Shown: positions 20,460 through 28,453, counted from the first letter of the stretch. The stretch is DNA of 64,000 nucleotides from an uncultured bacterium (GCA_902801985.1 CADCKD010000001.1:1-64000), one strand, 5' to 3'. The notes: generated by a model from the sequence alone, not told the origin. Numbers and translations: made by a program.

Positions 20460-20476
20460 GAATATAGATTTGATTT

Positions 20477-20523
20477 ATTTGATTGATAATGAGATAATTA
20501 ATTAACCCAATATTCAATCAAAT
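20477..20523. promoter_or_regulatory. 10-bp inverted repeat upstream of the integrase
   Basis: ATTTGATTGA (20477-20486) and TCAATCAAAT (20514-20523) are perfect inverted copies 27 nt apart and end 6 nt before the integrase start. The sites could bind a regulator, or the integrase itself as arm-type sites. The integrase ATG has no clear Shine-Dalgarno sequence. Confidence 0.35.
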
Positions 20524-20529
20524 ATTAAA

Positions 20530-21657
20530 ATGACAAAAAGACAAGAACTATTAAATAACCATCCTTATAAAATTTGGGAAGGTACAAATGGTAAATGGTA
20601 TACCTATTTACCTGATGAAATGAAAGGGAGGATTTTAAAAAAAAGAAATACTAAACAAGATATTGAAGATATAATTATTATCTATTGGAATGAACAGATT
20701 AATTCTCCAACTATAGAAGAGATTTTTCATGAATGGAATGATTATAGGTTAAGTCTAAATAAAATAGCTAAATCATCTCATACAAGATTTGAACAGGTTT
20801 ATAAGAGACATTATTCATCATTTGGTAAAAAACGAATTAAAGATATAACCGAAGATGAATATGTTGAATTTTTAGAAAGACAAGTATTTGAACATCATTT
20901 AACATCTAAATCATTTGCCAGTTTAAAAACCATAACCAAAGGAATAATTAAACGAGCAAAACGAAAAAAAATAATAACTTGGAATTATGAAGATATATTA
21001 TTTGATGTTGATATAAGTCGAAATGAATTTAAAAAAACAATTAAAAAAGACTGTGACGAAGTATTTGATGAAGATGAGATGCCTATAATTATTAATTATT
21101 TAAAAGAACATCTTGATATAAGAAATGCTGCTGTTTTATTGATGTTTATAACAGGAATGAGAATTGGTGAGGTAGCAGTTTTAAAACCTGAAGATTTGAA
21201 TCCGATTAAAAATACAATATCAATCAGACGTATTGAGACCAGATATAAAGAAAATGGTAAAACATATTATGATATTAATCCATTGCCCAAAACAATTAAT
21301 GGATATAGAGAGATAATTATTCCAACACATTATAGATGGTTAATTAGAAATTTAAAAGCTATATCAGATGGACATGAATTTGTATTTCATGAAAATAATA
21401 AAAGACTTACTACTTTATTGATTCGCAAAAGATTATATAAGATTTGTGATGAAATAAAAATAGATAAAAAGTCTCCTCATAAAATTAGAAAGACTTATGA
21501 TTCTATTTTACAAGACGCTCATCTTGATAGTAGATTTATTATTAATCAAATGGGACATTCAAATATAAAAACATCTGAAATATACTATCATAGAGATAGA
21601 AAAAATTATGATAATAAAGTCGCAATAATGGATAGTATTAAAGATTTTGTGGTTTGA
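20530..21657 (+). CDS. int: Tyrosine recombinase / phage integrase
   Basis: A 375-residue recombinase. The N-terminal part has an arm-binding-like region and a SAM-like core-binding domain (about 65-150). The catalytic domain shows Arg in TGMRIGE (about 210), H-x-x-R in SPHKIRK (about 317), GHSN (about 341) and the nucleophile Tyr in SEIYYH (about 350). It would integrate the phage genome. A truncated tRNA-Thr sequence lies 70-130 nt downstream, a usual location for the attachment site. The start ATG lacks an obvious ribosome binding site. Confidence 0.92.
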   Translation: MTKRQELLNNHPYKIWEGTNGKWYTYLPDEMKGRILKKRNTKQDIEDIIIIYWNEQINSPTIEEIFHEWNDYRLSLNKIAKSSHTRFEQVYKRHYSSFGKKRIKDITEDEYVEFLERQVFEHHLTSKSFASLKTITKGIIKRAKRKKIITWNYEDILFDVDISRNEFKKTIKKDCDEVFDEDEMPIIINYLKEHLDIRNAAVLLMFITGMRIGEVAVLKPEDLNPIKNTISIRRIETRYKENGKTYYDINPLPKTINGYREIIIPTHYRWLIRNLKAISDGHEFVFHENNKRLTTLLIRKRLYKICDEIKIDKKSPHKIRKTYDSILQDAHLDSRFIINQMGHSNIKTSEIYYHRDRKNYDNKVAIMDSIKDFVV

Positions 21658-21688
21658 TTACTTTGTTGATTACCTTTTTTTATAATAC

Positions 21689-21725
21689 AAAAAAAGGACT
21701 AGAAAATCAGTATTTCTAGTCCTTA
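21689..21725 (-). terminator. Intrinsic terminator ending the minus-strand block
   Basis: A long stem (AAGGACTAGAAA with its complement) is followed on the minus strand by TTTTTT. It ends leftward transcription from the early block and faces the integrase gene. Confidence 0.8.
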
Positions 21726-21729
21726 ACAA

Positions 21730-21791
21730 AGAATCGAACTCGTGACCTCCGCACTACCAATGCGACGCACTACCGACTGTGCTATGCCAGC
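21730..21791 (-). pseudogene. tRNA-Thr(GGU) fragment lacking its 3' end; candidate att site
   Basis: Read on the minus strand, the first about 62 nt look like a normal tRNA-Thr: 5' acceptor GCTGGCA, TA, a D arm with GG, an anticodon stem UCGCA/UGCGG around loop UUGGUAG (anticodon GGU) and a T-arm start with TTCGATT. After CT the sequence diverges abruptly; neither the second T-stem strand nor the TGCCAGC needed to close the acceptor is present. It runs into the terminator instead. Next to an integrase this looks like a recombination core or relic rather than a working tRNA. Confidence 0.6.
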
Positions 21792-21907
21792 ATATTTGCC
21801 TATTTAAGCGGCGAATTAATACTAGCATAAGGATTGATAGTTGTCAATTACAATTAAAAATTTTGATTACCTCTGATTACCTAGAAAGGAGAGATTGGAT
21901 ATTGGGT

Positions 21908-22594
21908 TTATTCAATCTTGATATTCTCTTTAAACAATTTAATCAATTCATCGGGAATAACATAAGTAAGAAAAGTTCTGGATGCTAACATATCACATTC
22001 ATGAATCAATATATCTCTATCATTTTGCGGTTTTTCCATTTCTCTCACAATAATCTTTTTAGTATAATCCATCCATCCATTGTTAATAATTTCTTTTTCT
22101 TTATAAGTATTCCATTGTCCAGAATGCCTTTCACACATTTCACATAACATTTTAAGATATTCTTCTTTCAATGGATGTTTAAAATCAGGATGTTTATTTA
22201 TCAAAATTAATTTTTCTTTAGCCATAACAGGATGATTACTAATGGTATGTTTCTTACTACCTACTGTTCCATATTTACATATATCATGCAATGCAGGAGT
22301 GCATCGCATCAAATCTCTTTCAATCGGATTAGGAAATTTATTCTTGTTATATTCCAAATCTAATAACATATTAAGGATATCAGAAAACATATAAATATGA
22401 ATCAATTGTCCATAATCCCCAATCTGTTGTGAATTATGATATTTTCCAGAGCTGCTTGCAGGTTTATAAAAAATACCATTTGGAATTTTAGTTACCACTT
22501 CTTTAAAATATTCTAATATTTCTTCAGTTTCAAAGTGTTTAAACATTGGTTCAAATACGTTTTGTTTCTGCTGTGATGTCAATGTTGTGCTCAT
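21908..22594 (-). CDS. HD-domain phosphohydrolase
   Basis: A 228-residue protein. The metal-binding HD dyad is in PALHDICKYG (about 97), an upstream His is present in the LIHIY region, and a later CERHSG supplies another ligand. HD proteins hydrolyse nucleotides or phosphodiesters; the substrate cannot be read. The start follows AAAAGGAGT. It overlaps the end of the upstream gene, so the two are coupled. It is the last gene of the long minus-strand block before the terminator. Confidence 0.75.
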   Translation of the reverse strand: MSTTLTSQQKQNVFEPMFKHFETEEILEYFKEVVTKIPNGIFYKPASSSGKYHNSQQIGDYGQLIHIYMFSDILNMLLDLEYNKNKFPNPIERDLMRCTPALHDICKYGTVGSKKHTISNHPVMAKEKLILINKHPDFKHPLKEEYLKMLCEMCERHSGQWNTYKEKEIINNGWMDYTKKIIVREMEKPQNDRDILIHECDMLASRTFLTYVIPDELIKLFKENIKIE

Positions 22595-22955
22595 TATTCA
22601 TACTCCTTTTATCATCTATAATTAAATCTTCTAATTCATCAATTAAATCAACCAATTGTGAATATAACCACCAATTATCGGGACTTACAACAGGATGTAA
22701 TTCGTTATTGAGAAATTTCTTTATCTCTTGTAACTTGTTTTCAATTTTTGAATATTGTATTTCTTTAATAAATTCTTCAATATTTCTTTTAACTACAATA
22801 TCTGGATGGTCACCAATAGCACGATATATTTCAATTAATCTTTTAATAGCTGCATCTTCGTCACCATTGTAATATTCTAAAGCTTTCTTAATTATCCATA
22901 TTGGAAAATTATATTGCTTTCTAATTTTCTTTATTTTATCTATTGGTATCTTCAT
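22551..22955 (-). CDS. Small protein with UBA/TS-N-like helix bundle
   Basis: About 134 residues from ATG 22955 (MKIPIDKIKK); a longer start at 22997 exists but would overlap the cysteine-rich gene below. The N-terminal stretch IRKQYNFPIWIIKKAL followed by YYNGDEDAAIKRL closely matches the UBA/TS-N fold of EF-Ts (x-L-x-x-T-G-x-x-x-x-x-x-x-KAL, GD-x-x-x-A). The rest is helical and charged. It may bind EF-Tu or another host factor, which is inference. Confidence 0.6.
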   Translation of the reverse strand: MKIPIDKIKKIRKQYNFPIWIIKKALEYYNGDEDAAIKRLIEIYRAIGDHPDIVVKRNIEEFIKEIQYSKIENKLQEIKKFLNNELHPVVSPDNWWLYSQLVDLIDELEDLIIDDKRSMNNEHNIDITAETKRI

Positions 22956-23052
22956 CTGTTTTCTTTTTTCTATGTTCACAATACAAAGAACATCCACAAC
23001 ACGTTAATCCTGTTACACCGCAAATATATTCATCAAAAGGATAATCCTTCAT
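22936..23052 (-). CDS. Possible 38-residue cysteine-rich peptide
   Basis: A short frame MKDYPFDEYICG... contains a CCGC-x4-C cluster (five cysteines in all), followed by a basic, charged tail. It overlaps the end of the 23033 gene by 20 nt and the start of the UBA-like gene by 20 nt. No clear ribosome binding site. The cysteine pattern suggests a metal-binding peptide, but it could be chance. Confidence 0.35.
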   Translation of the reverse strand: MKDYPFDEYICGVTGLTCCGCSLYCEHRKKKTDEDTNR

Positions 23053-23452
23053 TACCAGTATAATCTTCATCATATACTTGTGACCCTCTTTGAGATTTCA
23101 TAAATCTATTATTTAAATCTTTAAAAAACTGTTTACTGGGATTCAGATACATATATGCAAACTTACCATCAAAGAATACTGCATAAATTCTATCTTCTGA
23201 TTCTGTAAGATTCAAGCCTCTTATCTCATCAGTTTTATTTATATAATCCCAACTCATTTCGACAACCGTTGTGTACGCTTCGGTTATCGCCTGTCCACCA
23301 CATCCACTAAATCCAAGTGCGGTTGAACTCCAAGTCTGAGGAAACACATACATCTTAAATCGATGAGTGTAAGAATTATATAAAATATCAAAAGTTTCTA
23401 CAGCAAGATTATCTGTTATATACTCAATCAATTCTAAATTTGGATATTTCAT
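23033..23452 (-). CDS. Hypothetical protein
   Basis: A 139-residue mixed alpha/beta protein without a known motif. A glycine-rich GFSGCGGQAITEAYTTV segment sits in the middle. It is packed within the early block, 10 nt from its upstream neighbour. Function unknown. Confidence 0.65.
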   Translation of the reverse strand: MKYPNLELIEYITDNLAVETFDILYNSYTHRFKMYVFPQTWSSTALGFSGCGGQAITEAYTTVVEMSWDYINKTDEIRGLNLTESEDRIYAVFFDGKFAYMYLNPSKQFFKDLNNRFMKSQRGSQVYDEDYTGNEGLSF

Positions 23453-23462
23453 GCGCTTTTCC

Positions 23463-23831
23463 TCACTTCATTTTGTTATTCTCTCTCTCCCAATCATAAT
23501 AAGATTCAATGTCATCAGCTATCATTGCATCAATTTCTGACCAACCGTCTTCATAATCTTTGACTTTATCATTACAACATTCAACTTTCTTTTTATCAGA
23601 ATGGGAGTAATTATTACCAAGTCTTCCGCAACCCATGCCATCTTGTGAAGCCTTTTTATTATTAGTTTTTCTATAATTTTGAATATCGTGAATTTTGCCC
23701 TTATCATACATACCAAGAATACCATTAAGAAATGTTTCTGCATCACCCCAAATCTTCTGAACAAGATTATATTTATGTCTTCTTTTACGCTTATCGACCC
23801 AACGTCTATTACCACGGTTTTTATGAATCAT
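23463..23831 (-). CDS. Hypothetical protein with basic N terminus
   Basis: A 122-residue protein. Residues 1-35 are very basic and aromatic (NRGNRRWVDKRKRRHKYN), and the C terminus is acidic. A short Cys/Gly motif (GMGCGRLG) lies centrally. The basic N-terminal arm could bind nucleic acid. No family recognised. An overlapping frame at 23522-23815 is rejected. Confidence 0.65.
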   Translation of the reverse strand: MIHKNRGNRRWVDKRKRRHKYNLVQKIWGDAETFLNGILGMYDKGKIHDIQNYRKTNNKKASQDGMGCGRLGNNYSHSDKKKVECCNDKVKDYEDGWSEIDAMIADDIESYYDWERENNKMK

Positions 23832-23856
23832 ATCAATTCTCCTTTTCCCATTAATA

Positions 23857-24372
23857 TTATAAAGGTGTTACCATTGTATGGAGGATTTTATTATTTGCAA
23901 CACTCATATCAATTCTCAGGTTTTTATTATAATAATCATGACATTTTGGACATGTTAAATGAATTGGATGAACAGCCATATAATTCGTTATGGAAGTTTC
24001 TTCTTCATTTATTTCTGCTTTATTATCTTTTTTATTTAGATATGCTGAACAAGTATTATCAATAGATACATATTTCATAAGACGATAACAATAACATGTA
24101 TTATTCCCAAAATGAGATGAAGCAGCCTCGCATGATTCACATGAAGCTTTATGCGCCGATTGATTCTGCGGTGTTATTACTTTATTAGCTTTAACATCCC
24201 CATTAATATCACCACTAATTAAAACTACTTCACCGTCTTTGACACTAATATCGCCATTAATATTACCATTTCCCATTAAAATAATAGTTATGTTTTTTCC
24301 TTTAATATCACCATTAAAGTCACCATCTATTTTATATACAATCTGTTTATCATTTTCTGATTTTAGTACCAT
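23857..24372 (-). CDS. Bactofilin-like beta repeat protein with cysteine cluster
   Basis: A 171-residue protein. Residues about 8-70 consist of short GDI/GDV repeats (DGDFNGDIKGKN, GNGNINGDISV, SGDINGDVKANK) that resemble polymer-forming bactofilin or right-handed beta-helix repeats. A cysteine-rich part follows (CESCEAA, NTCYCYRL) and a CPKC ribbon near the C terminus. It may form an assembly or metal-bound scaffold; function is inferred from repeats only. The start overlaps the previous gene's stop. Confidence 0.55.
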   Translation of the reverse strand: MVLKSENDKQIVYKIDGDFNGDIKGKNITIILMGNGNINGDISVKDGEVVLISGDINGDVKANKVITPQNQSAHKASCESCEAASSHFGNNTCYCYRLMKYVSIDNTCSAYLNKKDNKAEINEEETSITNYMAVHPIHLTCPKCHDYYNKNLRIDMSVANNKILHTMVTPL

Positions 24373-25117
24373 TACAATATTTACTCCTAATCATATTAGC
24401 AGTTCTTGAGATGTCATACCTAGTTGTTTTCTCGCCATATTCTTTAGACCAACTCTCAACGGTATAAGAGTCAGCCATTTTGTTGTTACCCTCATAATCA
24501 TACTCTTCCCAGTCTTCTGTTCTAAACTCAATCCATCTTTCAATTTCTTCTGGATGCTCTCTTTTCTGCCAGTCAGATGGCGTAGTGAAACATTTTTTGC
24601 AGAATGGACTCAACCGACCATTATTTGTCATCGGCACATCAGGTTTGCCACAAATAATACAAATGTTTTCGGATAAGACAGAATATTTATCAATTATTTC
24701 TTCTACTTCTTTATAAGATGGATAACTACACCAGCGTAAAGAACCAAGTTTTTCTTTAATATCTTCAATTCTATAATCATCAAGACCGTCACACTCAACG
24801 AGTGCATTATAAATTTCTTCGCACATCATTTCGCCAAATGCTTTTCTCCAACCATCGGGCATTTTATCTAACAATGTAAAATCATATTTATAATCTTTAT
24901 CAATTTCATACTGCATTGTTTCACGATTCCAATATGTTGGCATAAGAAAAGGATATTTATTAATAAGAATCCAATTGTCTAATTGTTTTTCTGTATAATT
25001 ACTTCCTAAAATTTCAGAAACTTTTCTGAGTGCCTCAGAATATTCAACTATATTAGGAAGCGGAGACCCACTGTCTCTAACTCTCTCCATGACTTCAACT
25101 ACTTGTTTTTCTGTCAT
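24350..25117 (-). CDS. Hypothetical protein with CxxC zinc site
   Basis: A 255-residue mostly helical protein. A zinc-ribbon-like pair (CIICGK ... PFCKKC) lies at about 153-180. The C terminus ends with YGEKTTRYDISRT. The start is 1 nt from the preceding gene's stop, showing operon coupling. No enzymatic motif recognised. Confidence 0.65.
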   Translation of the reverse strand: MTEKQVVEVMERVRDSGSPLPNIVEYSEALRKVSEILGSNYTEKQLDNWILINKYPFLMPTYWNRETMQYEIDKDYKYDFTLLDKMPDGWRKAFGEMMCEEIYNALVECDGLDDYRIEDIKEKLGSLRWCSYPSYKEVEEIIDKYSVLSENICIICGKPDVPMTNNGRLSPFCKKCFTTPSDWQKREHPEEIERWIEFRTEDWEEYDYEGNNKMADSYTVESWSKEYGEKTTRYDISRTANMIRSKYCNGTKIRK

Positions 25118-25573
25118 TTATTCTTCCTCTTTTTGTTTGTCAATATAATCTAGAAGCTCTTGAATAGTACCTTTGAAAAATGGTTTCTTTCCCCAATTAC
25201 TAACTTCTATAATTGTAATATCTTCTGCTTTTCTTTCTGTTTCATATAATGATATTGTCCAACTTTCATCAATAATTACAGAATAATTATAATCACATCC
25301 TTTACAGCATTCCCCAATAGGATAAATATATAAATTACCAACATCATCTTTATTATCCTTAATATACTGTGCGCTTAAACAACCAATTCCATTTGCAATA
25401 TTTCTTTTATCATCAGGCGAAAATCCATTCACAATAATTTTATTTTTTAACCACATACATAAATCTTTACCTACTCCCTCGAGATAACCATCATATTGTT
25501 GATAAATATTTACATAAGGAATAAGTTTATTATCACGTTTTTCACAAAATGTAATTGTACTTCTCGTTCCCAT
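25118..25573 (-). CDS. Conserved phage protein (MGTRSTITF family)
   Basis: A 151-residue protein starting MGTRSTITF, a start I associate with conserved phage and plasmid proteins of unknown role. A QYDGYLEGVGKDL motif is also typical. The stop and start overlap the dUTPase gene. Function unknown. Confidence 0.7.
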   Translation of the reverse strand: MGTRSTITFCEKRDNKLIPYVNIYQQYDGYLEGVGKDLCMWLKNKIIVNGFSPDDKRNIANGIGCLSAQYIKDNKDDVGNLYIYPIGECCKGCDYNYSVIIDESWTISLYETERKAEDITIIEVSNWGKKPFFKGTIQELLDYIDKQKEEE

Positions 25574-26010
25574 TACTTCTCTCCTGTACTTCCAAAACCA
25601 CCAGTACCACGCTCAGTTTCATCAAGTTCATCTACTTCATCAAAATCAATATTCTCATGCTTTTGAATTACAAGTTGTGCGATTCTTTCACCAGCCTGTA
25701 TAGCCTTTGTCTCTGGCGAATCATTATGGAGCGCAACCTTAATTTCGCCCCTATATGTTGAATCGATAACGCCGACACAATTAGCTGGTCTAAGACTTCT
25801 TTTAGAGGCGATACCACTTCTTGCATAAACTGCACCAAAATATCCAAGCGGAATAGCCATTGTAATACCAGTGCCGACTATTACATTCGAATGCGGCGGA
25901 ATTTGAATATTACAATCTGTTGCGGCGTATAAGTCATATCCAGCAGAACCAATATCAGCCCTTGTAGGAATCTTTGCCAAATCATTTAGTTTTTTAATTC
26001 TTACATCCAT
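25573..26010 (-). CDS. dut: dUTP diphosphatase
   Basis: A 145-residue trimeric dUTPase. Motif I (GSAGYDLYA), motif II (YARSGIASKRSL), motif III (GVIDSTYRGEIKVAL), motif IV (GERIAQLVI) and the C-terminal Gly-rich arm motif V (RGTGGFGSTG) are all present in order. It removes dUTP and supplies dUMP for thymidylate synthesis, which fits the ThyX-like and reductase genes elsewhere in the block. Confidence 0.95.
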   Translation of the reverse strand: MDVRIKKLNDLAKIPTRADIGSAGYDLYAATDCNIQIPPHSNVIVGTGITMAIPLGYFGAVYARSGIASKRSLRPANCVGVIDSTYRGEIKVALHNDSPETKAIQAGERIAQLVIQKHENIDFDEVDELDETERGTGGFGSTGEK

Positions 26011-26027
26011 ATATTTTATTTACTCCT

Positions 26028-26165
26028 TTAATAATAATCATTAATTATTAATGCGATTCCAAGAATCATAGCAATTACTAAATTTAAAAATCCATCTGAA
26101 GGATTTTTTTGATTCATATAATAAACAAGATGAGCTGTCATCAAACTTGATAATACATATTTCAT
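26028..26165 (-). CDS. 45-residue membrane protein
   Basis: The frame MKYVLSSLMTAHLVYYMN... ends with a strongly hydrophobic helix (FLNLVIAMILGIALII). Its ATG overlaps the stop of the upstream membrane protein (ATGA), which argues for translational coupling. Role unknown. Confidence 0.6.
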   Translation of the reverse strand: MKYVLSSLMTAHLVYYMNQKNPSDGFLNLVIAMILGIALIINDYY

Positions 26166-26326
26166 TTCGTCATATCCTCAACTTCTTTATCGGTTGGAAT
26201 AACTCCAGTAATACCATCAAATAGTATCGACAAAACGAGATACCAAAAAACTGCAATGGTAAAAATACTAGAAACACACATCGTCACAAGCAAAACAGAA
26301 AGTACAATATTAATTAACTGTTGCAT
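26162..26326 (-). CDS. Small two-helix membrane protein
   Basis: About 54 residues from ATG 26326 (MQQLINIVL), preferred because AAAAGGAG is correctly placed; a longer start at 26356 is less likely. Almost all of it is hydrophobic (VLSVLLVTMCVSSIFTIAVFWY), with a short charged C terminus. It is coupled to the 45-residue membrane protein. Unknown role. Confidence 0.65.
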   Translation of the reverse strand: MQQLINIVLSVLLVTMCVSSIFTIAVFWYLVLSILFDGITGVIPTDKEVEDMTK

Positions 26327-26340
26327 ATTATTCTCCTTTT

Positions 26341-26682
26341 TTAAACTATAAACCAATAACCATCGTCATATGGATTTAACGAAATATAAATTGTTTCTTC
26401 GTTGTCCCAACAGAGAATTTCATCTTCACAAACTACCATAAAATCATCCACTTCCATTTTTATATGTGATGTTTTATTTTCAATTGTTATATTAAAATTA
26501 TAATAACAATTAAAAAGGTTATTAAAACACACTTTTAATTTATCAAGAAGTGCATCATCATCAAGCATTCTTTCCCATAAATCGTAGTATTTGATTATTT
26601 TTATAAACGATTCTGCCGCCCAAATAAAATAATCGAAAAAGTCATTATCATGATAACTAATTTTTAAATAACCTTTAATCAT
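26341..26682 (-). CDS. Hypothetical protein
   Basis: About 113 residues from ATG 26682 (MIKGYLKISYHD); a TTG at 26697 overlapping the upstream stop is the alternative. It is rich in aromatic and acidic residues and lacks a known motif. It directly follows the Pth2 gene. Confidence 0.6.
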   Translation of the reverse strand: MIKGYLKISYHDNDFFDYFIWAAESFIKIIKYYDLWERMLDDDALLDKLKVCFNNLFNCYYNFNITIENKTSHIKMEVDDFMVVCEDEILCWDNEETIYISLNPYDDGYWFIV

Positions 26683-26693
26683 AATCGCTTGCC

Positions 26694-27140
26694 TCAATCT
26701 TTATATAATTGATATTTTTTACTAATCTTATTAGCTGTCTCATCATCTAAAGGAATGAAACCAACACAAGTTAATGTTCTGCCGATACCGTCTTCATCAG
26801 TTTCTTCAGGCTCAAGTTCTGTATAGCAATTGTCTTTTATAGGAAAATAATGAATACCTTCTTTAAACCCAAGTTCGTTAGCAATCGTGTACACCTTTTC
26901 TAATTGATATTTGTTTTTGGCTTCAAGAATTACTTTTGTAAACGAACCACAAATCCAGTTTTCATATAGCTCTTTTGGAATAAGAAAACCACAATTATAA
27001 TATGAAGTGTCAAATTTACTAATATTCGAACAATTCTTAATTGCATTGGTTAAAAAAGCCATACTCGCATGAGCAACCTGTGCAGCCATTTTACCTTTTG
27101 ACATATTCAAATCTTTACGTACAATAATTATCTGTTTCAT
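26694..27140 (-). CDS. Peptidyl-tRNA hydrolase, Pth2 type
   Basis: A 148-residue Pth2-family protein: the N-terminal signature KQIIIVRKDLNMSKGKMAAQVAHAS is nearly canonical, with the catalytic-loop lysine and the AAQVAHA helix. Pth2 releases tRNA from stalled peptidyl-tRNA. Pth2 is usual in archaea and eukaryotes and less common in bacteria, but some phages carry it. Together with the large tRNA array it suggests active management of the tRNA pool. It overlaps the next gene by 4 nt. Confidence 0.88.
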   Translation of the reverse strand: MKQIIIVRKDLNMSKGKMAAQVAHASMAFLTNAIKNCSNISKFDTSYYNCGFLIPKELYENWICGSFTKVILEAKNKYQLEKVYTIANELGFKEGIHYFPIKDNCYTELEPEETDEDGIGRTLTCVGFIPLDDETANKISKKYQLYKD

Positions 27141-27487
27141 CTCTGCCTTTTACACCAATTGATATTAAGTACTTCCCAATTTAATCCATCATTTGGGATA
27201 TTGTTTACAGCTTCTTCTTTTGTGTTAAAATGTTTCGCATACCATTCAGAACCCACATAACCATCTTCGCCAACGAATTTGGGATATGGAACCTTCTTCT
27301 CCACTATTACGAAATAATCATTGCAGTTTATAAATCTATGGCATGGTGATTTATGTCTTTCCTTTTCTACGTGGTTTGGTGTACTCATGCATCCATAGTA
27401 AGCAGAACCATCCATGTAAACAGACATTGTTCTTAAATTCTCACAATTTTCACATTCTTCATGTAGAATCTGTTTAGTTCTTTTCAT
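27137..27487 (-). CDS. Hypothetical cysteine-containing protein
   Basis: A 116-residue protein with an N-terminal cysteine group (ECENCENLR, YYGCMS, SPCHRF) and a conserved GYVGSEWYAKHF segment. It overlaps the Pth2 and macro-domain genes by 4 nt each. Possibly zinc binding; function unknown. Confidence 0.65.
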   Translation of the reverse strand: MKRTKQILHEECENCENLRTMSVYMDGSAYYGCMSTPNHVEKERHKSPCHRFINCNDYFVIVEKKVPYPKFVGEDGYVGSEWYAKHFNTKEEAVNNIPNDGLNWEVLNINWCKRQR

Positions 27488-27942
27488 AAACTACACACCA
27501 AAATTTCTATATCTGCATCGTCAAACACTTCTTCTATTAACTTCTTAACTTCAGTCCAGTCTTGTCTATCTAATCCGCAACTTATTCTAGGCGTTGCAAC
27601 CTTATGAATGTCGAGCATTTCACAATGTTTTTTCATCCAACTCAATGCATTTTTAATAGTGATTAATGTCGGCTTATCCCAGTAATTACGTTTCGTAACT
27701 AAATTTAGTATTATTGGATTTTCGCAAAGACCTATTAAAATACAGTAATCATGTGTTCCGTTATCCCAATAACCAATACCATTCCCCTCTTCTAAATCAA
27801 ATAATCTTTTACGACAGTTGAATCTTTTATCAAACTCTTTGGCAATGCCAGCGCCTAATGCAAAATCTGCGCTGATGCAGTGTGCCAATGCGTAGTCATT
27901 AGGCATCGTAAATAAATCTTTTTTTACTTCTTTTATTATCAT
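27484..27942 (-). CDS. Macro-domain protein (ADP-ribose binding/hydrolysis)
   Basis: A 152-residue single macro domain: N-terminal VKKDLF strand, the ligand loop HCISADFALGAGIAKEF, and ATPRISCGLDRQDW near 118. This matches small macro-domain proteins that bind or remove ADP-ribose. In phages it may counter ADP-ribosyl-based defences. The upstream 66-residue frame is in the same reading frame and separated only by a TAG (27952-27954), so readthrough would make a fusion. Confidence 0.85.
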   Translation of the reverse strand: MIIKEVKKDLFTMPNDYALAHCISADFALGAGIAKEFDKRFNCRKRLFDLEEGNGIGYWDNGTHDYCILIGLCENPIILNLVTKRNYWDKPTLITIKNALSWMKKHCEMLDIHKVATPRISCGLDRQDWTEVKKLIEEVFDDADIEILVCSL

Positions 27943-27951
27943 TTTAATACC

Positions 27952-28152
27952 CTATTCATTAGTAAAATCAAAACAACCATGCTCAAGATAATGAAGAAAT
28001 TCATCTTTAGGAATTACAATCACTTCCTCGTCTTCAACTACAGAAGTAATAACTAATGCTTCAGATAAATGTCCTGTAGTATCATTAGACAATAAATGTC
28101 TTGCTGTTATTGCATTGCAAACTACCAATACTTCAGTATCATCTCTAATCAT
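27952..28152 (-). CDS. Small hypothetical protein ending at TAG
   Basis: A 66-residue protein starting MIRDDTEVLVVCNA; residues 30-55 are acidic (EDEEVIVIPKDE). It ends at one of the rare TAG stops, which is in frame with the downstream macro-domain gene (three codons before its ATG). Function unknown. Confidence 0.6.
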   Translation of the reverse strand: MIRDDTEVLVVCNAITARHLLSNDTTGHLSEALVITSVVEDEEVIVIPKDEFLHYLEHGCFDFTNE

Positions 28153-28169
28153 TTTTTATTCCTTTCTAA

Positions 28170-28448
28170 TTAAAGTCCTCTAAAAAATCTTTCACGAGCT
28201 TCCATCATTTCTGAATAACTTTTATCATAATCACTAACAGGATTCATAGCAGACATGATTTTATTCTTAATATCTGAATCAGAATCTGTTTTAAGAATAG
28301 TTACTTGTGTTGATATGTCAGGATTATTAACATTAGAAAAAGTAATGATATTAATTACTTCTCCGACCAACGGTCTATATGAACCATCCATAACTTTAAT
28401 ATCAACATTAACATTATTTTCATTTGCAAATTTTAAAAGTTCAAACAT
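28170..28448 (-). CDS. Hypothetical protein
   Basis: A 92-residue protein with a beta-rich core (VDIKVMDGSYRPLVGEVINIITF) and a helical end (SEMMEARERFF). It sits in the operon directly downstream of the PurA-like gene. No family recognised. Confidence 0.65.
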   Translation of the reverse strand: MFELLKFANENNVNVDIKVMDGSYRPLVGEVINIITFSNVNNPDISTQVTILKTDSDSDIKNKIMSAMNPVSDYDKSYSEMMEARERFFRGL

Positions 28449-28453
28449 ATATA

